NCBI RefSeq assembly: GCF_031877795.1
Contig: NC_133971.1
Location: forward strand, 92,580,154-92,644,153
Source of the DNA: Strix aluco
Lineage: Eukaryota > Chordata > Aves > Strigiformes > Strigidae
DNA length: 64,000 nucleotides
Direction: 5' to 3'
Shown: positions 43,707 through 56,500 of the stretch, one piece after another
Layout: every line of letters begins with the position of its first letter
Position numbering within the stretch: the first letter of the stretch is position 1
Notes under the pieces: generated by a model
Told to the model about the DNA's origin: nothing
Seen by the model: only the letters and a program-made list of their open reading frames with translations
Database searches by the model: none
Program-made: the position numbers and the translations under genes

Positions 43707-46700
43707 TCAGTCCAGTGAGATGATGTCGGGGGCGCTGCCTCCGCCGCTGGTTATCACTCCTGCCTCGCTCCTGCTGGAGGAGCTAACGTGCGTGCTGCTC
43801 TCCTGGTGACTGGTTGATGTGATGATGCTGCCAGGCGTGCTGCTTGTTAAGGTTGAGGTGAGACTATCCAAAAACATAGGAGGACAGTACTGCTTGAAAC
43901 AAACAACGAAGAATGAAGAGACTAACTGCACGAGGGAAATGTATGCTCTGAAGATACATCTTCCCTACAACAAGCACAGAACACGTTACGAGCAGAACCT
44001 CGTTAACACATGCACAGCAAGAACCGGAGTTCTGCAAACCAGCGAGTAAGCAAGCAGAGATGGTAGCCACGAGCCCTTCTCCCTCATCCTCCTCCCCCCC
44101 CGTTTTTATTTTCTTACTAACTGGTTAGCTTGAGCATTGACTAGCACATTAAGAAACACTATCATGTCCACATGATGACCACAAAAAAAAAAAAAACACC
44201 TTCCCATTTGGAGAATGTTACTGGGCACAACAGTGTATTTCAGGCTCCTTTCATCATGAAAAGTAGCAGAATGCTTTTTGCTACTTCAATGGAGGTTAGA
44301 ATTTCCTCCCCTCAAATGGCAGCAGCTGTACTAATCAACATTTTCATAGTATATACCTGCAATGATACATGCAGGCCTCTAAACATTTTAGCAGTGATAA
44401 ATAAGCCCTGATCAAGTCTGATTGAGAAAAATCTCTAAGTTCATTTCCTGAAGTGGAACAAGCCTTCTCAAACCAGCGCTAAATATTCTAAGCATTTCAA
44501 AACAGAACACTGTTGCCAGGTGTCAGAGGAGGATCATCTAATACACCCCCACACGTGCAGACACACACACACACGTTGTTCAACACACCTTACTTTCTCT
44601 TACCCTGTGGATCCCAATCTTGGGCCTATGTTTACAACTGTTTGAACTGTCCCAAGTGGACATTTCAGAGCAGCATACCTGCTTCCAGTCTCCCACATAA
44701 ACAAACTTGTGTTATTCCCACTTCTGGCAGTTCAGATCTCAAAGCCAGGCACAGAGTATTGCGCAGAGATCACAAGTGGCAAAAAAAAGAAGGAAGTTCA
44801 TCCTTTGTTTTTAAAGGCACCAGAAGGTCAACTCTGGACTGCAGAGTCCTATTACTGTTGTCTTCTAGTGACAGATACAAAACAGAGGGTCTGCTTCAGA
44901 TCCTCTTGTCTCGGGGAGCTGATATTCCCCCACATTTCAAGGCTGTAGTCTATAAGAGTCTAGCTACTGTAAGAATCATTCTCCTGAACAGTGTAAAGTT
45001 TAAGTTTCCAGGAAAGGAAAAGCACCACCTAGCTACTTTTATCTACAGCATTTCCATGTAATCCCAAGCCAATGGGGTTTAGGTGTTACATGGAGGGATT
45101 TATTATAAAACTGTTCAGCCACGTGCCCATCAAATTAATTAAGATATTTTCTTTAAAACTTGATCTCCTAATATCAAGACCAACAGAAACAGCAGTCAGT
45201 GAAGCATATTGACAGAGCTTCATCTGGCCTACAGACACACAGTATGAACTAAGAGCACAAAGTAACACGATGGGTGTATTCATGTCAGCGGTGTGCATGT
45301 ATCCACTTTAGAAAGAGAAGCTATCAATAAAGACCCTGTTTCCATGCCTGGATTTATCCTGGTGAGGCTAACCTGAATCCTCCCTTAAGGGCTCTTTGTT
45401 ACCACCTCTTGTCAGGAAAATGGATTTTCCTGGCCTGTGATTAGGTCTAAGCGAGTGGACTGCAGACATGGCATGGATGATGACAGCGCCCCGATAGTTA
45501 CTCAAGCAGTATGTCACAAAAACCAGACTTGGAAATTAATTATGTTCAGAAACATACCTGTGAATCAACTGGGATTAGTGAAAGAAAATCCAGACCTAGA
45601 AGGAAGGATAATAAGTTGATGCGTCTTTCTTTTATTCATACACAACAAATTTAAGGAACTTTTTTGTGGTCGTAGAACAGATTTTGCAATTGTTACAGTT
45701 TCTAAATGGAATATACCACTGTGACACCACTCTCAATGACTACTTCAGGCAGCAGCAAAACGAGTTATCTAGTACAAGTGGCTCTTTTTAAGAATGAGAA
45801 TGACATAATGGTGATTATTCACTGGATATTGCAGGGTGGTTCAATGTGGTTGCTTAGATGGAGGTTGCCATTTCGAGCTGTTGGTTCATAATGCAAGTTT
45901 CACTGCATATTGTACCTGACTTGGCCAAACTGGGACATGAAGAGTGTCATCACATTAAAGATGCTGGAATGAAGTAAAGTCACAACATGCACAAGTCCAA
46001 AAACAAGCAGCAGGTCTCTTCCTCCACCCACGGGCAGCCAATAAGGAAACATTTCTAATATCATCCCCGTTTTGTGTCTAGACAAATAAAAGGAACGAAG
46101 AAGAGGAAACTACAATAGTTCAAGGTATATCCTCTAAGAGCAGTGACAACTAGTGTCCATCTTATACACCATTAGCGTGTAAGCATTCAGGGCAAAGATG
46201 TTTAAAATTATGAAAACCAATGAGAAATTACAGTCTTTTTTGTTTTGTTTCTAAATATTGGCCTTGTGTTTGCTATGTCAACAGAAAGAAATGGTGAACT
46301 TCCTCCCTCCCTCTCCCCTCACCTCCAGATCTGTTCTGGCCAGTGGCATGTCTCCTCCTCTTCTCCATTACAGAAAAATTTTGAAGGAGATTTAAGATCA
46401 GCTGCTTTTACAGAATTGACAGCTTCTTTTGTTCTTGCACATTCTTGAACTTCAGTTGATAGAGAGAGACAACAGTTCTCTCAACTTACTCTCCTATCCA
46501 ATTTGGGAAGGCAACCGATTTCTTAACAAGGGAGAAGTGGAGGGAGGGAGCAGTAAGGGAACCAAAATGGACAGAGAAACAAGGGGAATGATATCCATCC
46601 CATTGCCAAACTGGTGCTGAAAGAAGAGGAAAAAACCCAGAGATGTTGCAGGGGAGAAATGGAGACAGGCAATGGAGGGGGGAGAGGGAAGTACAGGAGG

Positions 46701-47519
46701 CCAATGTGACACCTGTCACCACAAGTCACCATTTCCTGGGCTCTGGGTTCGTTACAGCCGGCAAAGAGAACCCCCAGAGTCCCTATATACAGTGTGCTTT
46801 TCAAGGAGCCAGGATAGAAAACAATCAGTTTCCCCACCTTTTGTCTGATATTTAGCAGCAGTGTTGAAGAATACATCATAGGCATTTAGGGTATGTCTAG
46901 GTAAAGAAAGTCAATAGAGGTCAGCTTACATATTGTAGCTCACCTTAACCTTTTTCATACAGTCTAGACAGAGCACCACTATAATCAGCTAGCAGAACAT
47001 CTCTACATCTAGGGTTGGGATGAGTCACTGCCATCACACGTCTATAACTTAAATAAGCAGCTACTCTCCCTCGCATCTACAACACGTAACAACCGGATGT
47101 TTACACAAAGTCTAACTGAATATAGCGAGAAGTGTTTCTGGCTGCCGTTCCAAAGCGCCAATTTATACCCCAGAAGCAATGTTTTGCACATCCCTGTTGC
47201 AAAGCGCAATCTGAAACTGGGAAGACAGCCTGCACTGGACTTTTCTAGACATCAGTGAAATACTGCATATAGTCTTGTTCCATTAAAAAAAAAAAAAGTT
47301 GATCGATTCTCCCAATCTTTACCCACCCCGCAAATTAGTAAGACTCTCCAAATACACATTAAAAATAGCCACCACCTACCTGGCAAGTCTGATGAGATAC
47401 TGGATATTGGTGGATGATGGAATGGTACTGGATAGTCTGTTAATGAAGGAGGAATAGCAGCAGCATTGACCGATGTCACGCTGGGCACTCTGACAGCAGA
47501 CGGCCGATACATCAGAACC
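43707..47519 (-). CDS. PIAS2: PIAS2 exons 12-14: beta-type C-terminus
   Basis: Exon 12 (47380-47519) encodes [20 protein letters not shown] through SSISSDLP. Exon 13 is a 38-bp exon (45558-45595) encoding [12 protein letters not shown] between a ccttctag acceptor and a gtatgt donor. Exon 14 (43707-43889) encodes [17 protein letters not shown], a Ser/Thr-rich stretch and the conserved end PDIISLD. This is the PIASx-beta tail. The alternative PIASx-alpha terminal exon was looked for in the intron between exons 12 and 13 and not found by eye. Confidence 0.93.
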
Positions 47520-50500
47520 CTGTTTTAAACAGCATGGGAAATTACAAACAACCTGGCCGTTAGTTAGAGAAGAGAAATGATGCACCGCTGTGCACTCTCA
47601 TTCACAAGGTCACTCTGTTACAACTGTAGCGTGGCTACTCACTACACAGTATTCCACTCTAATTTCCTCTTTCATAACAGTCTTCATAATAACATGACCG
47701 TATCGTGGCTCTCAACAGCAGCTGTGACATAAGAGCAAGTTGGCGTTAAAACAAAGTACAGTGCTGGAGTCATTACCATTCAGAGACAGAAATGTGGATC
47801 TGTATCTGTGGAGCACCCTGGGAGGGAGGTGCAGGTAGCCAGAGCCAGGAGGAGAGCACTCGTTTCCATTTCTCCATGTAACTGTTCCTCAGGGCTGACC
47901 TGTCATGTCAAGGGCACGACTGACCCTTACCCAGCCCCTGGAGCACAGATTACACGGGTGGGACTTAAATATTAAACCCATCTTTACTCACAGCCTGAGC
48001 CCAAGCTAAGTTCAGCTCTGCAGGAGCATGCAACCAGTTAAAACCCTTCTGCATCCCCACCTTCTGCCCAATTACTTCACAGAATCATCTAGGTTGGAAA
48101 AGACCTTGAAGATCATCCAGCCCAACTTCACGGCACTGTTAAAGATGATGCCACAGGCATTCAGGCACCAGCCACGTGCATCAAATACTTCATGAACTCC
48201 AAGCCAGGTGGAAACACCCGGAGTCCTGCTCCCAGCTGCTCCGCATCACTCCCTCCAGCCCACCAGCCACGAGTGTTACCCACTCGAGCCTTCCTCCCCA
48301 GACTGCTGCATTTACACTGCTTCCGATTTCAGACCCTCCCTTCTCAAGCACCTCTTATACTTCAGCCTACGTTGCTTGTGCCTATAGGAAGATACCCCAG
48401 TTTTGCCAAAACTAGCATTCAGGCAACATTGTTTACGGGAGATAAGCTGTTCCACAAAAGTCTGGCTTTGACTTGGATTTGAAAAATGAACACACTCCAT
48501 TTCAAAACCCGAAGAGCAAGGAAAAGACATTGGTCACAGACAGACAAGAAAACTCAAGTCCTTCTACAATTATGGTTGCAGGTAGCTATCTCAGACAAAC
48601 ACAGGAGCACGGAAGGAAGGCTTGGTGCCTTCTGAAACTTCATTAAGAGATGTATTTGTAGTTATTTTTTCTTACAAAAATAAGAAACAGAGTCTTTCAC
48701 ACAAAGACCTCTCCACAATCCTCACAAAAAGCAAGAGCATTTCAGTATCACTGCTGGAAGTTGTTGAAGCTGACTATTTTCTCTACCAAAGACCACACAT
48801 TCCTGTGGACTAAACAGTACACCTGCTCATTACTTCAAGAGCTGGCTGAACAGAAGGGGGTTGTTTTTACTACTATTATACACACAAGACATAAGCCGCT
48901 ACGCTGAGACACACAGACATGCCCCTCATGCCATGCAGCAACACTAATAAGCCATTTGTAAAAGCTGATGCTTGGAAACACCTCGTGGAGCAGTGACTGC
49001 TGGTGAGCCTAACCAGTGCTCCCTGCGGGCCAAGAGCAAGAACTTTATGGAAGCCACAAACGGTAACTGCAGCTGAGTCGCATGGCCTGGGACGGACAGA
49101 CAGAAGAAGGTACAACAGTCAAGAAGGTGGTTAAGCCTGCCACTGAAGTCAGGCACGACTACAGAGATGGAGCAGTTGACAGAGGACTTGGGAAGTCGTT
49201 GGTTGTGCTAACCAAGGCACAGGACTGAGTGGTAACGATGGCTAACAAACTCTGGAATGTCTTGGACACTGTTAACAGAGAGATGGAGAAAGAACTTGCC
49301 TTGAGTCTAAACAGGAAAGCACCTCCCTTCCAAGACTGACAGGATGGATGAAACACAAAACTCAGCCTGCTTTCCTGGCCACCAGGGCAGATTAGAAAGG
49401 ATGTAATAGACAGCGAGAGAAAAGATGACACTAACTTAGCAAGAATGCATAAAGCTCCTCCACTTGGCATAACCTGATTTCTCAGGAGAATCCTGTCCAA
49501 TAGCTTAATCAGCTTCCTTTTCTATGGAGAAATATCCCTGCAAACACAGCAAAAGTGCAAGATTGTGAGATGTAAAACTATTTAATAGTGTTTTGCCTGT
49601 ACAAAGGTACTGCAGCAACACAACCTTGTGCAAGGAAAGGCCTAGAAATTCTCCTCTGGAAGTGTGGAGCTGGATCCTGAAGAGTTACAAGTCCATTCAA
49701 CTAAACATCAGTTTATCTGAGACATTACAGAATAACAACTAACTTTAAAATTGACAAACCCTTTGGTTGGGCTTCCTTGTGTTTCAGACATAAATACGCA
49801 CTTCCTTTTGGCAGGAGGATCTTCCTCTTCATCAGAAGAGCTTTCTATCGTCAAGTCAATAACATCAACTTTCTTCTTGTTTACCTCATTGGCCACTGTC
49901 ACAGAACACAGTTTGCTAACCACACTGGAACCTAAACAAGAAAATAAAATATCATTGCTTTTTAAAGGCTGTTACCATCAGCAGTTTCTATTTGCAACAG
50001 AACCAGCAACTCAAATCCTGTTTTAGCTCAACTTCCTGGCCACTACAGAGAACGTTAACATCCCAGGAACTGTTTTATTAGTATTGTGTATCATGTTGAG
50101 ACTATTAAAGCACAAGCTTTAATCCTCACTTACCAGTTTAAGGACCTAAAACAAGAGCAACTTTTGTTTTCTTAACTGCTATTATAAAGCAGTTAAGCCC
50201 AAAAATGCACACTTTTAGAGATACAACCCTTTCTTTTCAGTTTAAATAAAAGAAGTATTAAGCCCTCCACGAAACAAACGTCAATATCCACACACGTTAT
50301 CCAAGCTACAACTGAGTCTCCAAGGCTTTTCGTTGGTTTGCAACCAGCACCCAGATGGACGTACTTTCTATTTTGGTGCACTGTGGACTTGAGACATTCA
50401 CAGCTTCTTTCTTTAGCCTCATGGGGCACCAGGCACCATCTTCTTGGAATTTGATCTCATCCACATCTGAACATTCATTAAGGATTTCCATAAAGAGCCT

Positions 50501-53500
50501 GAAAAATAGAGTGGTTTCATTTTTGATTCCAAGTTCAATTTTTTATTCTAAGTGACAAGGAGTCACAGTTGAAAAGCAAATTATGATCACCTTCGCCCTA
50601 CTGCAAGTACTCTCTCCCTAGTTCGTGTTACCTGAAAGCCTGTAATTATGGCCTTCGCAGACATCCAGACACTGAAACCTGAAAGTATCCCAACCGACCC
50701 CTGTTCTACTCCAACACTTGCTGCAATTCATAGATTTCCATATAGGAGCAGAAATCATCATGCTTTGAATCAAGTTTGACACTTGTTTATGAGTTAAGGT
50801 TAAATTTTAAAGTTAATAGCTTCAGAGATAAGGTCATGTGAAAGGGAGACCTATCCTTAGACGTCACATTTGGATTTCTCCAGAGGAAATATACTGAGGC
50901 TGAAGAGTTTGATGATGCAGTTAGGAGATAAACTTGCACAGTTTGTTACAAGGGAATAGAAACTAATGGTCTAACAGTTCCTCCCAGTCTAAAGCATTCT
51001 GACAAAGAAAATAGTATGCAATGGCTAAACCTCAAGTCACAAGTAGCTATCAAGAAAAATTTTAAGTAATTGTGTAATCTGCAAACCCAGTCTCTTACCC
51101 ATCTAATATTAGGCTCTCATAAGCTGCCTTTTTGTCACAGACAGGGCAGATCCAGGTAGGCTTCTTTTCATTCATTTGAAGATAAAGAGCAGCATCAAAA
51201 CATTGCAGGTGTGTGCATGTAACAGCCCGGCATGGGATTGTCAGTCTCATTTTTCCCAACTGCAGGAGATGCATTTAAAAGGTGTCAGAACAGAATAGAG
51301 TGAAGTAGGCCTGGACGGCTAACAATGAAATCAGAGGCAGTCGGTGAAGTAACTGTCTCTTCTCACTACAGAGGTGCCCAGGTCACTGCAGGCAAATCCA
51401 CCCTATCAAAGCACATACAGTGCACTTAAAGGAACAATAAGGCCACCCTCAAAGTCTTCACCGAGTTGAAAACAGTCAGAAACATTTCTAATGGACCTGT
51501 TATTTCTAGGATTTTATTTTTATTAGAAGACCTTTAATGAAGCACTCGCTTTTATAATTTTCTTTTAGCCAAATATTTGAAGGGTTTTTGTGAGCTCCAC
51601 TTATTTTAGACTCAGAATGCTGTAATACCCATTTTAACATTTACCTTAACAGACCAGTCATAAACACAAAGCCAGTTTCTACCTGGGAAGAGAAACCCCA
51701 AGGCAGTGTTACCTTGTTACACGGTGATCAGGGGTTTTTTGTGTGTTGTAGTAGCTGGCTGTGTAAGCAATACTACTGTGACGAGGAGATCTTAAGTTTT
51801 ATTTACCACTGTATCCTTTAATTATTCTGTCACCCTGCCCAATTAGTGTCAACGCCTCAATATACAAGATTACCTACCTCTTCTAAAGGCCTCACTATAC
51901 ACACACGAGTAGCAACTTGGTTCTGACTGCATTACAACTGAGGCACTCACAGTTCTAAGCCACAGCTGGTTGAATGTGCTGCTACAACCAGGTGCTTGTA
52001 GATGCACCCTTCTCCCTGCTATTTTATATTAATGAATCAGTATAGAACAAAAGCCAGTGAAGTTTCTAAAGCAGGGCCTTTTAAAAGCAGCCCAACTCTG
52101 CACTAAAGATGAAAATACAAATCTGCATATAGTAATTTCCAGCCACACTTACAGGACACATCAGAGATACTCGCAGACTGGTTGTCGCAATCTCACTATC
52201 AGGATCTGCAGTTAGTTTTTCTTTAACTATTAAAATAAATTAAGAAGTTATACACAGACATCATTATTTAAAATGCTAATCTTGATTCGCCAGTACATGT
52301 ACTTTATTTCCAGCTCTCCAAAAAAAATCAAGCATCTAGGAAATTAGTTCACAGCAATATCAAACAACAACAGTTTCACTGCTTATAAGCAACTGGCAAA
52401 CACTGTGCATCGCAAGATTGTTTGATGTGCAGCAGATGCACTAACAGCCACAAGGGTTAGTACAGCCAAGTCAACCCAACATGCCAAGAGATAAATAAAA
52501 TAATCATCAGTGAGTGAGGTACAAAGACATGAGGTACAAATTGGCATCACATGCAAGGGAAGAGAATTTAGGACACCTAGCTGCCCCTCACAGCCCACCC
52601 CAGTGAGTGGTGCTGGTGGCATTCCCGTAGGAGCATTTCAGATGGGATCTCTAGGTGTGCTCCCTACCAGCGCAGGGACCCACATTGACAAGTGCGTGAT
52701 GCCTCAGCAACAGCAAAGGGAACCACTAACACTCTGGGCATGGACTTTCTTTTCAAAATGCTGGAAACCCCCTAAGTATTACCAGTTCTAAAGAACTACC
52801 AACCACCCTCAAAAAGTACAGGCAGGCAAATCAGACTTACTCAGTGCTCTGGAATGATCGGGGTTTCTGATACCTTTCATTTTTAACCTCTGCAAAAGCA
52901 TAGCTGAAGTGAGCTGACGAACGAGATACACAGACATGGAGTAATTCTACAAAAAGAGTGATTAAAGATTAAATATTGATTTCATACAGCACTTTCGCTA
53001 TGACAACAGATTACTATTTAGACTAGTTGTAGCACACAGTAAAAACAAAAACATGACAATTTTTTGCTTAATAGTTATGAAAAGCATTGATAGACAGCTT
53101 CACTACTGTGAAAGTGTCTAATACTCTGCCAGAATTCTCTTGCCAATCACGTCCAATTGCCCTACGCTGGTTGTGGCTTAACTAAGAGTAACTCCACAAC
53201 CAAGAGACAGTCTGGGCTCTTCTCCTGGGAAGATGATTTAGACTACCTAAGGTGATGGACCTTCTCATACATGCAGTCCTTAAGAACTTCTCCCTTTCTC
53301 TCCTAAACCCTTCCCTTTTTGTAGTATCAATCATGTGACAAAAGAAAAGACAAATGGTCTTTCAGGTGCTAACACAACACCTTCAAACAGCACACAGCTG
53401 CACTGACTTGCTGGTACCTCTTCTTTAGCTTGCTCTGCACTTTTAAACCAAGCCTCATTACACCATACCCACTCCTCCGAGGCTGGCCACGTTCCCTAGC

Positions 53501-56500
53501 ATTTACTACTCTTACACTGCTTGCCAGCTTCTTTTGTTCCGTGTTCACGCTCTCTTCAAGGTCACTAATGAAGAGAAAATTCTGCAACTCCCGCTACTGC
53601 AGAATAATAATGGTTTCATCTGTATAACACACACAATCTGCCATCTCTTATTTCCACTCTCTGCCTGCCACCTGCTTATGGCTCCTGTACTGTCTGGGTA
53701 CCGCACAAGAATTTTAAACAAGAACACCTATTGTCCTGCTATTGCTTTACCACCTATAGGAAAACCAGCTCTTACCTAGATGAGCAGATAAACTAATCTA
53801 AATGCATGGGAAACCACTAGGAAAAAAACGTTTTTTCTTTTTTTTCTTAAAGAATGACCATACATTGCACTGTTTATTGCCTACGGACAGAATTCCACAG
53901 GCTCAAGTCTGATCACCTCTGTGGGATTAACGCCTTCTCTGCTCAGCAGCCCTTCGCTATGGGCCAGGCAGACACCAGTAAGCCCTCACCATGTGAGCCC
54001 GCTGACACTCCACACTGCCCCCAAGGGTCTCATCGAGAGGATGAATGGCAACGGCTGTACGCGAGTGCTGATACTTAGAGCCGAGCACCAACGTTAGTCC
54101 AAAGAACTGGCGTTACCTCTCGGGGCAAGGGGGAGCGCTGGGATAACCTCCAATTCATCTGCTCCCATGAGAATATGTTTTCGCAGATACAGTGGGGGAA
54201 GAAAGCAGGGGTCTGCCAGAGAGGCCAAGGCCACACACACAACGCTGCAGCCATTTCAAGATTCTTGTGCTTTATGATTGGGAAGCAAAGGCTTCGATCT
54301 TTCCCTCCACCTCTGTTTTAAAAAAACCCAACAACTTTGCTAGCAGCACTGCCACTCATTTTCTGAACATTAGCTTTCTCTCTGATTTCTAAAATTTTAA
54401 TTAGTGTATAAAAGCTCATACTGGAGTCTCACTTTGAAACGTGTGGCGTCTCTAGTCCACAAGTTTTGATTTTGAAGAAAAAAAGGAGATAAACTACTTT
54501 GATAATTGAATCCAGAAGAACTTACACAACTGGTCAGTCACAGAGGAGTTCTTGACTTACCAACAGCTGAAAGGGCTGCTGCAAGAGCTATTTAAACCTG
54601 GATGAATTCAGAACTTCCTCACTCTCCCCTTTTCTTTCCTTAGTAAATCCATAGGGGGATTTCTAACCACACAGCCATTTTAAAGGCTAATTCCCTTTCA
54701 ACTATCGTTAATAACTGCAGGTGCTAGAGAGCAACAGGTGTCACATTTCAGGCACCACACCCTTTATCTCCTGCCACCTGAGTCTAGCATGCTTTTCCCC
54801 CCACTGCAGCTTTCCATTAAGTTTAGGACTGTATTATGAAGAGGCTTCAATCTTCATTTTTCCCCCCAGCCCTCCATCCTTCCCCACATTGAGTCAATTC
54901 TCCCCCAAGCCACCCCAACTTCTAGAATACTCTTCATTTTTAAGAAAACACACACTGCTCAGATACCCCACGTTACAAACGCACACACCACGCAAGTATG
55001 ATCCAACCAAGCATGTTTGAGATCTATCAAGCCCAGAAACGGCTGACACCAGCAGCCTGACACCTCCCCAGTAAACCCTTCCCAGAAATCTGCTGTCTAA
55101 GGGCTTTCTGAGCTGGAAATTCCACCCCTGTTCTGGTTTATTTGCAAGTACAGTTTTAAATCAACTCACAGAGAGACCATTTTCATGTAAAAAAGGAATC
55201 TCAAAACAATAGAGATGGAAATATCCATCAACCAGTTCCTCCTATGAAATAAAATTTCGTAAAACTACTTAGTATTACTTGGTTAGAAAACACAAAAATC
55301 TCAAAAGCAAATGCATGTCTCCACCCCCACTGCCTTGGCACATCCAGTCATCTTAAAAAGCCTTCTCCAATGGACAGTTACAACAGATACTGAGAAACAT
55401 GCCTTAGAATATACGGCTACATAATGTCATTTTTCACAGCCATCGTGCTACAAGGAAGAAAGTAGGTTTTCCTTCTGTTGTTTTGTCATGTCTGAACTGT
55501 TTTGTACTATTTACACTGAAAAAAGATTTTGGTATTTTTGACACACATTTCAGGCAACCCCTAACAGCAGGCTTTCAAATGTGAATTCTGTAAGGAAGTC
55601 TTTGCCATCTGTATGCAAATCTCATATATGCTACTGTAAACTACCATATTTCTAGAACAAACTTTGTTTACTGGCACTGATAATAAGTTCAGCCACCTAA
55701 TACTAGACACTTGTTGGTGTATGCCTTGCCAGCAACATCAGGCAGTGGGGGAGAAGGAATGCTAGATGAGGTTATTTAGACAATTTTTCACACCCCACAG
55801 AACATACAGTTTACCTTTCCAATTTCAGAAGCCCAGGAAATGGAAATCTGGTTTGGCACTGCTGACGACAACCTAACTAGAGAAGTTATATTCAAGGGGC
55901 GCCCAGGTCGCTTCTGTTCAATTCCATTTTTTGGCGGTGGAGCATATCCCTATGGGAAGAAAGGATGAGGAAAGTGTTACCAAGTCTCCCCGCCGTACTC
56001 TGAAACCTGCTGAAACAGATTTGTTAGTTTTAAACAGATCTATGGGAAGCAGAGAAACCTAGAAGCTCTCTAGGCTGGAGACTAAATTTAACACTTACTC
56101 TGAGAAATACCAGTCTTTGATAGTCTAACACCGTAAATCAGCCACAATTTTAAAGCATTTTTGGCTCAAAGTGGTTTTATGGAAGTGCTTAAAAGGTGGC
56201 AGAGAACATAGTTTTGGTCCAGTTGAGTTCACTGGAATAGTAAAAAGTAATGTTGATGCTTTACCTTCATCCCACCACCGCCCCACTGAAACAGAGTAGA
56301 ACATCACAAGGACACAGTCTTAGTGACAAACACAGCAAGACATAAAGAGTTAATTCAGCATTTCACACCCAGGAAACATTTCACTGATTCTATTTAAGAA
56401 ACAGTGGAGCTCTTGCAACAAGATTTTACACATCCTTGGTGTCTGCTTTGCCGCCCATCAACTACACCTAGCCCCATCAGCAACAGGTTGTCATTGTGCA

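Noticed and set aside
44600-44640. First candidate for the PIAS2 microexon (GATCCACAGGGTAAGAG on the minus strand)
   Set aside because: It does not encode the expected residues; the true match is at 45558-45595, with correct acceptor, donor and phase.
45900-46085. Minus-strand frame in PIAS2 intron 12 that looks membrane-protein-like ([18 protein letters not shown])
   Set aside because: Only 61 codons, no splice-site support or family match; hydrophobic runs are common in AT-rich intron frames.
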